Assembly: GCA_020091685.1 (NCBI GenBank)
Contig: CM034597.1
Span: 33,074,801 to 33,138,800, forward strand
Reading direction: 5' to 3'
From: Lutjanus erythropterus
Lineage: Eukaryota; Chordata; Actinopteri; Lutjaniformes; Lutjanidae
Length of the DNA stretch: 64,000 bases
Shown in pieces: positions 24,477 through 36,079 of the stretch. The position numbers and the translations under genes were made by a program. A model generated the notes under the pieces. The model did not search any database. It was not told the DNA's origin and saw nothing but the letters and a program-made list of their open reading frames with translations. Each line of letters starts with the position of its first letter. The first letter of the stretch is position 1.

Positions 24477-27400
24477 ACTTTTAAGAAAGATGTTGATCAT
24501 CTTGTTGCTGCTGTTTGATTTCCACCTGACGCAAATTTAAATGCACAGAATTATTATTTGGATTTATATCGAAAAAAAGTCCTTGGGAAAAAAGCAAACT
24601 CATACCATAAACATCATGATAGAATTAGTTACAATAGTAATGGAAAATATAATTGCCTCGCCAGTTTAAAGTTCATTCCACTTGAGTCTGAAAAACATTA
24701 AAAATGAATGTTTTTCATAAGTTTGTTGTCTGAACTTTATCTTCAGGCAACCTTGTGCTATTGTGGAGCAGCATGAATGTGAAGCATATTTCAGCAAACT
24801 TAACATCAACAAACTATCAAATTAAATCATGATAACCCTCCTCAAAATTAGATAGTGAGTCAAATTTCAGTGTTTGATTATTTCTGTTACATTTAAATGC
24901 TTGTATTCAGTCTCTTGGTGAGTGTCTTTCCTGACATACAGTATGTTGTGTATCATGTGTTGCTGCCATCTATTTATGAGTTAAAATACAAAAGTAAACA
25001 TTTTACACCCTGTCTTATAGTTGCTGAACAGTAAACCTAAACACTCAATACCAAAAAATGTCATGGTACTGTATTACTTCAAGGCACATTACATTTTATC
25101 AATTTTCCATTACTTAATTATCAAATAAAGTACATTAAACATTTAAAAATTAAACTTAACTCAAATGTCTATGTGATTCTATTTTTCCAGACTGTGAAAT
25201 GACAGAAAAACCCATGTTCAGACCATTGAGAGATGATGGTACTGAACCATGTGCGGTTGGTCATAAAAAAGAGATTCAACATGACCTCCAGAGAGTCATG
25301 TGACAAATTAAAACACTGCTATTAGTTTCCTGAGGGCCCTGCCTCTCCTTTAAAGTATTGCACCATGCGTTACCTTGAGGCAACACCGTACCATAGAGGG
25401 CTAGTGAAGAGGACTAATGCTAACTAATAACAAGACTATCGCTCATATTGTCAAGGTATCCCTTTGAGATGGCTGATGAAATCATCTTGAGCTTCTCTGT
25501 GGGGGATGAAGAAACAATCCAGTGGAGAGGACAGCTAGTTTGAGCAAAAAATAACTGGAAATGCCTTGATTAAATTCAGAGGTGTGAGATTTTCATCAGC
25601 GTGATACGGCACGGTGGGGGTGTCGGGGTAATAGCAGGGGCCGGGAGTCTCTCCTGTTGACAGAAAGGACACACTGCTTGTCAGCAAAGTCATCTTTTCC
25701 GCGCACAACATCTGCACTGATTTTGTGCTGCACACTAAGCAGGCCATTAATCTAAGGCAGGACCACTCCTTATCGTGCAGAGCGACAGGCACCCTCACAC
25801 TGTGTACAGAGAATGAAAAATAGATATCAGATTTTTTTTCCCTTCACTGCATTTGTCTCGCTGTCTGTCTCTTTGTGCACCTCATTCTTATCAGCCACTT
25901 CCCTCTTTCTGCTTCTATGAGGTCATTTGAATTTGACATGGTTTTGCGTCCAGCTCTCTTAAGCATTGCAACACAGAAATACCTCATACCCGAAATAGAA
26001 CCATGGCTCTTGACCCCTTTTTTGGAGTGCTGCAGCCTCAGCAATGGATCGATGCACAGTGGTGCTGATGCTGTGGCATTTCCACAAGGAGATGGATGTT
26101 GTGGGGTCTATAAGGCAACATAGTGACATTTACATAAGGAATAATGGATGCTGTTGGGCCAGGGAGGAAAGGAAAGAGGTGGGAGTGGAGCAGCAGCACA
26201 GCGGTTAACACCCCATCCTCACTGATGCTCCTTGACAGTCATTTTGCCCCTCCTGCTGCGGTACAGAGATTGTACATGAAATATGTTCTTTACAACATCT
26301 GCAATTCCATCCAGCAAAGGAACCGAGGTGATGACATGTCAGTGTGCTGCAACACAAGCGCAGGAGGGAGGTTAATGAATAGATTTAAATAAAGATTTAA
26401 ATTATTTCAGTCGATCGGAGCGGCAAGATGATTCAGACCTAAGCCTGCCTGCCGTCTTGTGCACGGTGGTTATTTATAAAAGAGGACAGGATGTGCAGAG
26501 GGACTCTGAACGCAGCAGAACTCAAAGCTGAGCCAGCCAATCTTGAAGTTATTCAATCAAAAATGAGTACATTTCATATTATGAGTACCATATTGAATGT
26601 GGGCCAAGGTGTGCTCCCTAGAAAATGTTTCAAAGCTGAGGAAATGATTACTAAAATGTACTGTTATATGTCAGAGCGACCTGCTGCACACTGCTCCAGA
26701 TAGTCTTTTTTTTCCTGTAGAGGAAAACTTTTCCTTCAAATAAAAGAAAAGTATGAGCTTGCAGTTTGTCTTACCAAGTATTAGGAGTCATCATAATCCT
26801 CATCTCAGTGGTTAAAATGCTCCTAAATTAAATTTAAATGCATCAATTACATAGTTAGATTTTGACTGCACAGCTAAATGTTTCACGGTTAATTGGAGTT
26901 TTCTCAATAGAACAGACACTTTTCTCTTAAAGAAGTACTGGGTTGTAATAGCAATCAGACTTTATCGGATTATAATGGATTTGGTGCGTTCCATGGACGA
27001 GGATTTTCCAAATTGTACCATGGAAACCATTGGCTTAGTTTTGTGCAGCTGAAACATTAGTCCAATATATTGGAGCATTTGTCTTATTTACTGATCTCAG
27101 ATATCCTATTCCGTCACATGTGGGAGTTTATTGGAGGGAGTGAGTCCCGTGAAATCACTCACTGTGCTTCTCAACGAAGATTATATTGGATATAAATGGA
27201 TCGAAATGGGGCTTCAGGTGAGTTATTGACTCCTGGAGTTATTATCAAATATTGTTATTGAATTAATCTTTGTTTTGATGCTTATAGTGGAATCAAAGTG
27301 GGATTTGAGGATCTCAGACCGACGCACAGACTGGTGAGATATATGAAACCTAGCATGTCTTATTGCATGAACAGAAAATTGAATTGTACTGTAAGAGATA

Positions 27401-28882
27401 TGCCGTTAAAACTCGATTTATTAACTTAAAGGTGGACCTGGGTCCACTAAGGACACATGCTTTTACTGCATGTCGAGAAATTCTCTCCAAACCAACCAAA
27501 TCCCATGGATGAAATCAGTCATTTTACTTTGCAAAACATGGGCGTTACTGGTCTCCTGCTGCCTCGCTCTGTTAGTTAGTTTTGTTATTGTGTGACTTTG
27601 GTGAACCTTTTAAAACACTGAGGTCGCACAGTAACATGAACAAACAGATCGAGGCAGCGGTACAAGAAAATAATTGGTTTTCTGCATGGGGTTTGGTTGG
27701 TATGAATATATAATGGTCACTTCCCATCATAAAAGGAGGTCTGATGGCAAGGTAACAATTTGTTGCTGATCCTGTCTACAGCAGGACATTGCTTAGCTTC
27801 CATGCCGGTACTCTTCTCTGCTTCTCCAACCTGAGGGCATGCTGACTGTAGGTAACACTGATTATGCATAAGTACCGAATACATCCTCATATCCTTTTGA
27901 GTTAAAAGGATAGTTTGAGGTTAAAAGCTTTACCCAAATTAAGGAAATTGCATCGTGGTATGCAAATATTAACTCTGTTCGTATCATTTTTTTTGTCAAA
28001 ATATAAAAAGACTGGTGTTGCTTTTTTACCATATCTTCAGAAAAGGTAAACTCTCTGAGGTTTTGCAGATTGCACGTTTTAATATAGTACATCATTATCA
28101 TGCTCTGATTGTAACAATTATAACGTAGTCCCAATGTCTAATAATTCCTTGAGAGGAGTCCATCCACTAAGAGAAGCTATATCCCAACAATGGAGCAGCC
28201 TGTGCAATCTACCATTCAATTCTAATTAGTTCACAAGCTTATAATGTACTTGTCTTTTCTGGCTGAGGTTTTAACACATCACTGAGTCCAGTTGGTTGTC
28301 TTTTATCATTGAATGGTCTCATCAGCTCAATATTCCACTAAGCTTCTGAAGCAGCACAGCAGGGAGATTTTTTTTTTTTTTTTTCAAATTGAAAAACCCT
28401 AATCTGTGCCAGAGAGAATTTCCATATCTGCTACTCTGTTGATTCAGAAACTGCTTGCCCTGTCTCTGAACTGGCCAGCGAGCGTAGGATTGTAACAGAG
28501 TGCTTCAGTTCAGCCAGGCGCCTGGCTGTGACGCTGCACTTCTGTCTGGCTGACTTCTGCAGCATAGGTGCATTAGTGGTGCCTATGTTCGCTGTCTCCA
28601 ACTGTTTGGCGCCCATCTGGGCAGAGCTTTAAGAAATCTAAATAATTTGTTGACTTGCTTGTTTTAATTTGTGTCTTCCACTGAAACATGTGTGCTTGGT
28701 TAAGTATGAACACACTGACACCAACAAGTACATGCACAGTAAATGATTACAGAGATTATTCTCCAGGTTTGAGCTTCTTCCATTCACAGATGCCAACATT
28801 AAACATTTCAAAACACTCTTAACTGTACTTTTTTTTTTTTTAAGAAACACAAATACATAAGATGTTCCTTTTAGCCTGTATC
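24477..28882. other. Long single-copy stretch without a recognisable gene
   Basis: No transposon with both ends was found. 25590-25800 is less AT-rich, without repeats, and may be conserved non-coding DNA. 27890-28150 begins AAAGGATAGTTTGAGG and looks like the end of a MITE, but I found no matching opposite end. A poly-T run lies at about 28368-28384. Confidence 0.45.
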
Positions 28883-29986
28883 AGCCTGTTTACACCTCAT
28901 GTGTCATGGGTGATCTGATCACAAGTGGACAGCTCTAAGTACAAGCATATTGAGATTGCATTGAGATCTGATGGCTCAGACCACATTAGGAGGTGGTCTG
29001 AGCTGCATGTGACTGCATACTTTCAGCAATCTGTATGCAATATGTCCTGGGCTACAATGAAAGGACGCCTACTTAACTGACGTCCACTGAGTACACCATT
29101 TGGTACACTGAAATGCAAATTACACTACATTCACCTGCCAAGATGAGCAGCAGATGTTTGTGAACACATGTTTTTGTTGGGGTTGGTTTCACCATTGAAA
29201 TAGTAACAGCAATATCTCCAGACTCCTTGACAAAATATCACACAATTCTAAGAGTTGTAGAGTGCTGAACAACTTTATAAACTTTGCAAAAACGGCTACA
29301 GAAAATTATTCATCGTTTGTGCCTTACTGTAAATTTGGCAATAAATGCAACATTAAGTTTTTTCTTTCCTTGTAAAAAACATTATCATTTGCAGCATTGC
29401 TGTACCTGTGGCTTCTTCTATCTAAAGAGCCTCTTAACTGCCTGAATTTAGCAGCTGTTTGAACACACTGGTTCAACTGATTCCAACATTCACACAAGAT
29501 TTAAAAAAAAAGACAACATTTTATTGACAGTAAACATGCACCAGATTTTCAAGTGATTTCAATGTAATTCCATCCACAGCTGTATGAGATGCTCTGCCAG
29601 CTGTCGACATAGTGTAAAGTAGGAGAATGTCCACACATGGAGGAGGTGGCATGGATGACTGCTCAAACAAACACAGGACTTTCACCCAGGAGCCTGGGGT
29701 TCATGTCCCATGTGAAACCCGGATGTTTTTAAATGTTATAAGGAACGCAACGTTTCATCATGTTACTTTACGTAATGTAACACGGTTATTGTAACCCCAA
29801 ACATGGTCTTTTCCTAAAGCTAGCCAAGGTTTTGTGCCTAACTGATCACAAGTGGTCATTTATGGCACATGTGGAAAGGCACTATAATAACAGTATAATA
29901 ACAGGTGTGAACTGGCATACTGAAAGCTGTCAAATTGCGATCGGATCACCCAAGACGCATGTTGACACCAGGTGTAAACAGCCTCT
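28883..29986. mobile_element. MITE with AGCCTGTTTACACC ends, carrying a nested repeat
   Basis: The left end AGCCTGTTTACACC, then GGGTGATCTGATCACAAGTG, is mirrored at the right by CGATCGGATCACCCAAGACG ... GGTGTAAACAGCCT. The inverted ends pair over roughly 45 bases with scattered mismatches. GATCACAAGTGG recurs inside near 29844. Family D repeat copy 3 (29632-29860) sits within it. There is no transposase frame. Confidence 0.7.
29632..29860 (+). repeat. Dispersed repeat family D, copy 3
   Basis: Best-preserved copy: GGAGGAGGTGGCATGGATGA, CTCAAACAAACACAGGACTT, GGGGTTCATGTCCCATGTGA, TTTTTAAATGTTATAAGGAA, then a TAACGTAATGTAAC-type run and GGTTATTGTAACCCC. The GGGTTCATGTCCC core resembles a Pol III B box, so a SINE origin is possible but not shown. 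Confidence 0.65.
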
Positions 29987-31171
29987 TTGACTGGACATGT
30001 CACATCTGAAATGCACAGATCTTACCCCTGCTCTCAAGCTCAATAACTCATCGAACCAGTGTGACAATGTGCAGGTCTCCACTGTCTATAAACAAATCAC
30101 TTCATCGTGCACAAACTGAACATCTGGAACTGGAAGCCTGCAAACTTCCCCGCTCCTCGAAAACACACATATCACACCTTTACAACAGTGCTGAGACTGC
30201 AGCGAGGGGTCTATTGAAAAGCTGTTTCTCTGCGCCGTGTGACACGTAACATCTGCAAGTCATCCGACACATTGCAGAATTATCTCTCCCTCTCTCCAGA
30301 GATGAGTTGTGCCCTGAAGACAAACTGCAGAGATGAATCTCCATAATTGTCTCCCTCCTTCACAGTTGCTGTGAAAGTGGGGGCCCCGCTCTGAAGGCAA
30401 GCAAAAGTAGCCGCATCTGTTTGGATAAATGTAGAGGCAGTTTTCAAACTCATATGACTTGTTACCCGATAGAGACTTTTATGTTTTAGAAAGAAAAAAA
30501 ACAGTGCAGCCTACCTTTAAAATCAGACTGCCAACTGCTCTGCAGCCGGTTTTTGCAGCAGGAGTTACTTGGCTGTTTTGATGTGTTTTTTTTTCCTTTC
30601 CTGTGACAACTTGTCACCACTGGAATCCATTCCATCTGATAAGACTTCCAGTTGATACTGCTGCCATTGTGCCTGTAGGGGGTCACCGTTTGATACTCAT
30701 AAGATTGGGTTTTCGGTAAAGTACCACTTTTTGTGATAAAAAGCCACTACAAGCAGCCAGTGAGGAAACTGACCTGACATGAGGATTATATAAAGACACC
30801 CTGTGGAATTCTTGAACTTGAGCAACACTATGGATCTGTTTTCTTATTACTGGGTCTCTTTTTTTTTGTTTTGTCTTGTGCACATGCAGGAGTACTTCCA
30901 CTGACATGGTGGGTCAGGTGGGCAGTGCACCAAAATCCAGAAATGCATTAAACCAAAGGCAATTAAAGCCACTACAAGGAGTTTTTAAATTATTATGAAA
31001 CACTCTCAGTTTGATGTTGATGCCTCTATATGATCTACATAAGATAATGAGACCAGTGATAAGAGGACTGGCTATTTCTGTATAGTTATTCTTAATGCCT
31101 GCCATTATTCTCCTTGAAATCAGATGAAACAAGTCTGTGTTTACTGTTTTCCAAGCAGTTACAGTGAGTTG
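29987..31171. other. No gene recognised
   Basis: Single-copy sequence. Minus frames at 30486-30686, 30683-30907 and 30914-31195 have no recognisable domain; the last runs into the Tc1 end. Confidence 0.45.
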
Positions 31172-31173
31172 TA

Positions 31174-32341
31174 CACTGCCTGGCCAAAATGTCACGAACT
31201 CTAATATTTGGTTGGACTGCCTTTAGCTTTGATTGCAGCATTCATGGCAGCGATTCAGTAAGATGTTGTCACATTTATTTCTGTCCAGAATTACATAATT
31301 TTTTTGTCCAGATCTTGTATTGATGATGGGAGAGTCGGACCGCTGTGTAAAGTCTTCTCCAGCACATCCTAAAGATTCCCTGTGGGGTTAAGGTCTGGAC
31401 TCTGTGGTGGCCAATCCATGTGTGAAAATGATGTCTCATGCTCCCTGGACCACCCTCTCACAATTTGAGCTCGATGGGTCCTGGCATTGTGATCTTGGAA
31501 TATGCCCGTGTCGTCAGGGAAGAAAAAAATCCATTGGTGGAAAAACCTGCTCATTCAGTATATTCAGGTAGTGAGCTGATCTCATTTTTATGTGCACATA
31601 ACGTTGCTGAACCTCAACCTGACCAACTGAAGCACACTGCGCCCACAGGCTTGTACAGTAGGCACTAGGCATGATGGGTGTATCCCTTCATCTACCTCTC
31701 CTCTTACTATGATGAACTCATCACTCTGGAACAGGGTAAATCTGGACTCATCAGACCACATGACCTTTTTCCATTGCTCCAGAGTCCAATCTTTATGCAT
31801 CCGAGCAAATTGAAGCCCTTTTTTCCATTTGGCCTCACTGATAAGTGGTTTTCTTGAGGCTACACAGCTGTTTAGTCCCAATCCCTTGAGTTCTCTTCAC
31901 ATTGTGCGTGTGGAAATTCTCTTACTTTCACTATTAAACGTAGCCGTGAGTTCTACTTTTGTTTTTTCTGATATGATTCCACCAAACATTTAAGTGACCT
32001 CCGATCACAATCATTCAAGATTTCTTTCTGATCACATAATGAGTTGGACAGTTCTTAATCCAATTTTAGTAGTTTCATCAGTTTCCTGAGTTGTTTTCTT
32101 TGTTTCAGAAGGGTCAAATTATTGGCCTGCATCAAGCAGAGTAACATCTTTTCCACGACCACAGGATATGTCTTCTGACAAGGTTGTTAAAGAAATGAGA
32201 AGCTACTCACTGCATCAGTTAGGGTTAAATAACTTGTTACCTGCTGAAACATATTAATCACTGCAGTAATTATCCAATGAAACGCTGTTACCTATTTGAT
32301 TAGTTAAACCCGGGTGGTAGCTTTTTTTTGGCCAGGCAGTG
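31174..32341 (-). mobile_element. Complete Tc1/mariner element, inactive
   Basis: The terminal inverted repeats CACTGCCTGGCCAAAA at 31174 and their mirror ending at 32341 flank the element. TA dinucleotides at 31172-31173 and 32342-32343 fit the TA target duplication of this superfamily. Total length is about 1.17 kb, normal for a fish Tc1. The transposase remnant runs on the minus strand. Confidence 0.92.
31201..32170 (-). pseudogene. Tc1 transposase pseudogene
   Basis: A Tc1 transposase cuts and pastes its own element through an N-terminal paired-like DNA-binding region and a C-terminal DDE catalytic domain. Visible parts, on the minus strand: KDWTLEQWKKVMWSDESRF with the first catalytic D (31881-31588), [20 protein letters not shown] and [14 protein letters not shown] (31554-31369), and the hallmark C-terminus AAMNAAIKAKGSPTKY just before a stop at 31201-31203. 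The second catalytic D is replaced by H (QDHNA for QDDNA) and the catalytic E by G (NPTGNL for NPIENL). In-frame stops and frame changes separate the parts. The N-terminal region, up to about 32170, is barely readable. Non-functional. Confidence 0.9.
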
Positions 32342-32689
32342 TATATTAGTTGGTGAAAATGAAGCAGGAGATTTTTCTTTTAGATGCTACCAAAAACTAT
32401 TTTTCTGATGTATTATTTTAATGATATTATGGTAGAAACACCACAAGGGCCTCCAAAATCAGCAAAATATGAAAGTTCCTTATCATGGTTTTAAGAAGAC
32501 TTCTAGCTAAACATGTAAAGCAATCAGTATTAAAACTTTGTTTTATGTGTATGTAAATGCATCCAACATTTCTGTTATATCTCAAGGAATAGTGAGTAAT
32601 ACTAAGTGTGTGTTTCCAAGAAGACTTCACGGGGCACCTTGAACAAAGACTGGAAGACCAGCTATCTCTCCTAAACTTTATTATATTTC
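32342..32689. other. No gene recognised
   Basis: AT-rich spacer between the Tc1 element and a decayed repeat. Confidence 0.4.
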
Positions 32690-32985
32690 TATAAAGGTAA
32701 AGGCCAATTTATTGTGGTCATACAGATCACAGTTACACAAACAAATTCATTCTCTCTGTTTAACCCATCCTAGGAGCAGGTGGCAGCTACTGTGCATTGG
32801 CTAGGAAATAACCAGCAAACCAGCTCTAGTTTGAAGCCAGCACCTCAGTCGAACTGATCTAACATATATGTTTTTGATGGTGGAAAAAGCTGAAGCACCC
32901 AGATGAAACCCACAATGTTCTTGCTGTAAAGCAAACATGCTAATCAATACCCCACAATGCCACCCTAATGCTATGTGAAGCAATT
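32690..32985 (-). repeat. Decayed SINE-related interspersed repeat
   Basis: The segments GGAGCAGGTGGCAGCTACTG, AGCACCCAGATGAAACCCAC, TTCTTGCTGTAAAGCAAACA, TGCTAATCAATACC and CCACAATGCCACCCT follow the reverse-strand order of a very common tRNA-headed fish SINE composite (head near 32960 reading leftward). It is strongly diverged, suggesting an old insertion. The call rests on recalled consensus. Confidence 0.45.
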
Positions 32986-33300
32986 TTCATTTTCAAAGAC
33001 AGATGGATTCCACGTAGATTATCTGCAAAACTTAGTATGTTTGTAATGTATTTAATTTGTTTATATTGGATAAATTTTAGTTGTGGTTAGAGAAAACAGC
33101 CCACAAATTGTTTATTTTTTTAATACAATAAAGCAAAAAGTTTTAGTAGCCAAAACTTTGTATCTGGTCTCAAAGTTTTGTGTTTTGCACACCCACCTTC
33201 TCTCTATGACTGCCTCTTTGAAAGTTGAAAACATCACCTTCTGGACTGGAAAATAGAAAACTGCTGTGCAGGCAGCATTTATGTTGTATGCATACTGTAA
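32986..33300. other. No gene recognised; contains the left flank of the Penelope-like element
   Basis: AT-rich. The last 15 bases (33286-33300, GTATGCATACTGTAA) are repeated with one difference at 36065-36079 (GTATACATACTGTAA), the probable target duplication of the retroelement between them. Confidence 0.5.
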
Positions 33301-33341
33301 AAACACTATAAAAGGACACACACATTCCTGAGGCCCAGTGG

Positions 33342-33630
33342 GCTCTATATATTTTTCTGTATATTACCTATATATATAGTACATGACTGCATACCTCACC
33401 ACTTTATATCTATTTTTGGAGTGTTAGTTGGCAGAAATTCAGTCTGTTTTGGACTTTCTTTGTTGTTATTGTATATGTACCACATGGTGTAATCTAATGC
33501 ATTGTGAGTATTTAAAGTGGTAACTGTATAAATGAGCAGCAGTCTGAAGAAAAGTGTTCAGCACACTAATAAATTTTCATACGGGAGCTTGTTTGGTGTG
33601 CAGATCCTGCCGTTATTCTCTTTTTATGCG
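33342..33630 (+). repeat. Left end repeat (pseudo-LTR) of the Penelope-like element
   Basis: Aligns along nearly its whole length with 35734-36064. Shared blocks include GGCAGAAATTCAGTC, TTTTGGACTTTCTTTGTTG, TGGTGTAATCTAATGCATTG and CACACTAATAAATTTTCATA. A CTGAAGA motif at 33544-33550 occupies the place of a hammerhead core in the right repeat. Confidence 0.85.
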
Positions 33631-33803
33631 TTTGATATTTTGTGATCCAGCACCCAATCCACTGGGCCTCGAGGATATGTGTGTCCTTCGTTTATAGTAT
33701 TTTTGGTGAACTTTCTTGACGCAGCGCTCCCCTGTGACCCCCCCTCTTCCTAATTGTTGGCGTAACACTTGTTGAAGCCTGTTCGGCTCTGGACCATTTA
33801 AGT

Positions 33804-34256
33804 ATGATGAACAAGTTAGCAAAGACAATTGAATTCACAGAAGAAGACTACTCTTGCAGCATGCTGAGAGATTCTTTATTCAGTGTACCCATCATGGAAC
33901 AGACGGGTGGAATATCGACCACAACGCTAAGAAAACTCCAAGAGAGGGAAAAATGCCTTTTTCTCCATGCGGTGACACTAAGCAACTACCTGAGGGTTAA
34001 GGAGATTCCAGGTGGTCTCAGAATTGCCACGATACCCATGATAAGTAAAGACAATGAGAGGTTCTGTGACCGCTGGTGTGAAATCCTTAATAAATGCTCC
34101 TTTGACCTTATGGCCTTAACTATACAAGAGGTCTCATCACAGCTTACTAATGTAAAAGATGAAATCACAGCACAGAAGCAGCTTTTGGTGGAGAATATCC
34201 CCGATAAAGACAGACTTTCACAACTTCTGGAGGAATGTGATTCTCACAAAAAATAA
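33804..34256 (+). pseudogene. Penelope-like ORF, N-terminal region (broken)
   Basis: An open stretch of 150 codons whose middle (LSNYLRVKEIPGGLRIATIP, then CDRWCEILNKCSFDLMALTI) follows the conserved N-terminal pattern of fish and amphibian Penelope-like proteins: a hydrophobic Y-L-x4-I-P-x-GLRI motif followed by W-x3-L-x2-CS-x2-L. It precedes the polymerase region in intact relatives. Here the reverse transcriptase core that should follow is absent. Confidence 0.65.
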
Positions 34257-34305
34257 CTGGAAAAAGAAACTACAGCATACAAAAGAAAGGACCGGAACAT
34301 TTACT

Positions 34306-34670
34306 GCATGAGTTTCACAACTTAATTAATTTCAGAAATAAACACCTTCGATTCATTATGTCATTTGATAAAACTAAAATGAACTTTTTAGACATAACGG
34401 TGATTAAAGAAAAGAGCTATCTAAAAACTGATCTATGTTGTAAGCCCGCTGATAGAAATTCCCTTCTCCATGGTGATTCATATCATCCTACGTGCCTCAA
34501 GAAAAGTCTTCCAGTTTCACAGTTCAGCAGAATCAGACAGATCTGTAGTTCTGAGGCCTTTAATATACAAAATAATGCCCTGGTGAACCAGTTCAGACGA
34601 AGAGGGTACGGAGAGTCTTGGATCCAAGATGCTATATCACGTTTCTCTAACGTATCACCAGACCCATAGA
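34306..34670 (+). pseudogene. Penelope-like reverse transcriptase C-terminal part (broken)
   Basis: Reads MNFLDITVIKEKSYLKTDLC, then KPADRNSLLHGDSYHPTCLK and QFSRIRQICSSEAFN. The FLD-x-x-V, KP-T/A-D-x-N-LLH-x-x-S-x-HP and R-x-R-x-I-CS series is the hallmark of the thumb and C-terminal part of Penelope-like reverse transcriptases. It forms part of a dead element; the catalytic palm is not present. Confidence 0.85.
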
Positions 34671-34683
34671 GACTGAACGCAAA

Positions 34684-35250
34684 GTGGTCTGTGTCATCCA
34701 ATACTCACCTGTTTCCAGGGACATGGCTGATATAATTAAACAATATTGGCATATCATCGACACGGACCCGGCACTGAAGAACATTTTCTCAAAACCACCC
34801 AGGGTGGTCTACAAGAGACCTCCTGACCCGCATAATATCCCTGTGAGAGCTGATCTCCCCTCCTCCTCCCCCTCCACCTCCTTCACATTTCTTGGGTTCT
34901 ATACCTTTTGGAAATTATCCCTGTGGTTGCTTCCAACAATGCCATTTCACACACACACAGACGAAAAACATCTACACACAGGTAAAAAATACAACATAAA
35001 AGGCATTATTACATGTTCCACAGCCAATTCCACATTTAAAATGCCCATGTAGATTGGCATACATTAGCAAGACTATCAGACCTTTAAAAACCCGAATAGC
35101 TGAACATCGCAGTACCATCAGAAACAAGGTTACATCGAGTATTCTACCCTCAGATACATCTGTACTGAATCACTGAAATGTCCACAGAGACGGGGTGACA
35201 TCAACTCTTTGTTACTGTGAAACAGTGAACTATTTTGGATACACACACTG
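34684..35250 (+). pseudogene. Penelope-like linker and GIY-YIG-like region (broken)
   Basis: 34684-34850 gives an AL-K-IFSKPPRVVYKRP-type linker, common just before the endonuclease. 35041-35125 reads CPCRLAYISKTIRPLKTRIA followed by EHRSTIRN, the GIY-YIG endonuclease signature (C-x-C-x-L-x-YIG-K-T with R-x-x-EH). This nuclease would nick target DNA in an intact element. Confidence 0.75.
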
Positions 35251-35561
35251 GGTACACTAGCTCCTAAAAGCCTCAATGAAGAGTTTGATATTTGTCCTTT
35301 TCTTTGAATACATGTTGTCTGAGTGATGTATAACTCCGTCTTTTTCTCTTGTCCCTGAAAACATGCTATACTATAACTGTGGAATTCTCTCTTTTGTGTA
35401 TTACTGGTGTTACATACCTCCCATTAGGTTAGATTAGTTAGAGGCGCCTCTAATAGTTAGTATACTATGACGGCTGATTTGCCTCAGTCCAGTAATGGAG
35501 TGCTTATTTATTGGAAGTACACATATTATGTAAATATTATATAAATTTCATGTATATTGTT

Positions 35562-35562
35562 A

Positions 35563-35594
<32 letters not shown>
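35562..35594. repeat. (TG)n(TA)n microsatellite
   Basis: About ten TG units followed by TA units, inside the Penelope-like element. Confidence 0.85.
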
Positions 35595-35733
35595 GATGTA
35601 TTGTGATTTGTAAATGTCAATCTATTGAAAGGAAGGACGGATATGCAACATGTTTGTTGCTGTCTTCATATGTACTACACAGATTAATATAATCAACTGA
35701 ATCAATTTGGTCTTTATATGATGAGGTATAGCA

Positions 35734-35766
35734 GCTCTATATAGATATTTTTCTAAATATTACCTA

Positions 35767-35806
<40 letters not shown>

Positions 35807-36064
35807 GTACATGACCACATATCTCACCCTGATTATATCTATTTATGGAGTGTTGGTTGGCAGAAATTCAGTCCCTTTTGGACTTTCTTTGTTGCTATTG
35901 GATATGTACCACGTGGTGTAATCTAATGCATTGTGGGTATTTAAGATGACGGCTCTGTATAAATGAGTAGCAGTCTGAGGAAGAACATTCAGCTCCAAAC
36001 GTCACACTAATAAATTTTCATATGGGAGCTCTTTTGGTGTGTGGATCCTGCCTTTTTTCTCTTT
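35734..36064 (+). repeat. Right end repeat (pseudo-LTR) with hammerhead-like motif
   Basis: Right counterpart of 33342-33630. It holds CTGAGGA at 35975-35981, a short possible stem, CAAAC at 35996-36000 and GTCACACTAATAAA. Penelope-like end repeats are known to carry hammerhead ribozymes with the core CTGANGA ... GAAAC; here the second box has C in place of G. A (TA)n/poly-T run (35765-35806) is expanded relative to the left copy. Confidence 0.75.
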
Positions 36065-36079
36065 GTATACATACTGTAA

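Larger units (their letters stand above)
33301..36064 (+). mobile_element. Penelope-like retroelement, broken
   Basis: Penelope-like elements encode a reverse transcriptase joined to a GIY-YIG endonuclease and often have long repeats at their ends. Here, in plus orientation: a left repeat (33342-33630), an N-terminal region, the reverse transcriptase C-terminal part, a GIY-YIG-like stretch, and a right repeat (35734-36064). The polymerase core is missing and the coding region is broken in several places, so it cannot be active. A 15-base direct repeat with one mismatch (33286-33300 and 36065-36079) flanks it. The end repeats are clearly diverged, pointing to an old insertion. No capsid or envelope genes are expected or seen. 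Confidence 0.82.

Noticed and set aside
27890-28150. MITE starting AAAGGATAGTTTGAGG
   Set aside because: No opposite end and no second copy in the window; too weak to annotate as an element.
33342-36064. LTR retrotransposon or retrovirus reading of the paired end repeats
   Set aside because: The protein remnants are Penelope-type reverse transcriptase and GIY-YIG, with no gag, protease, integrase or envelope; end repeats are a known Penelope feature.
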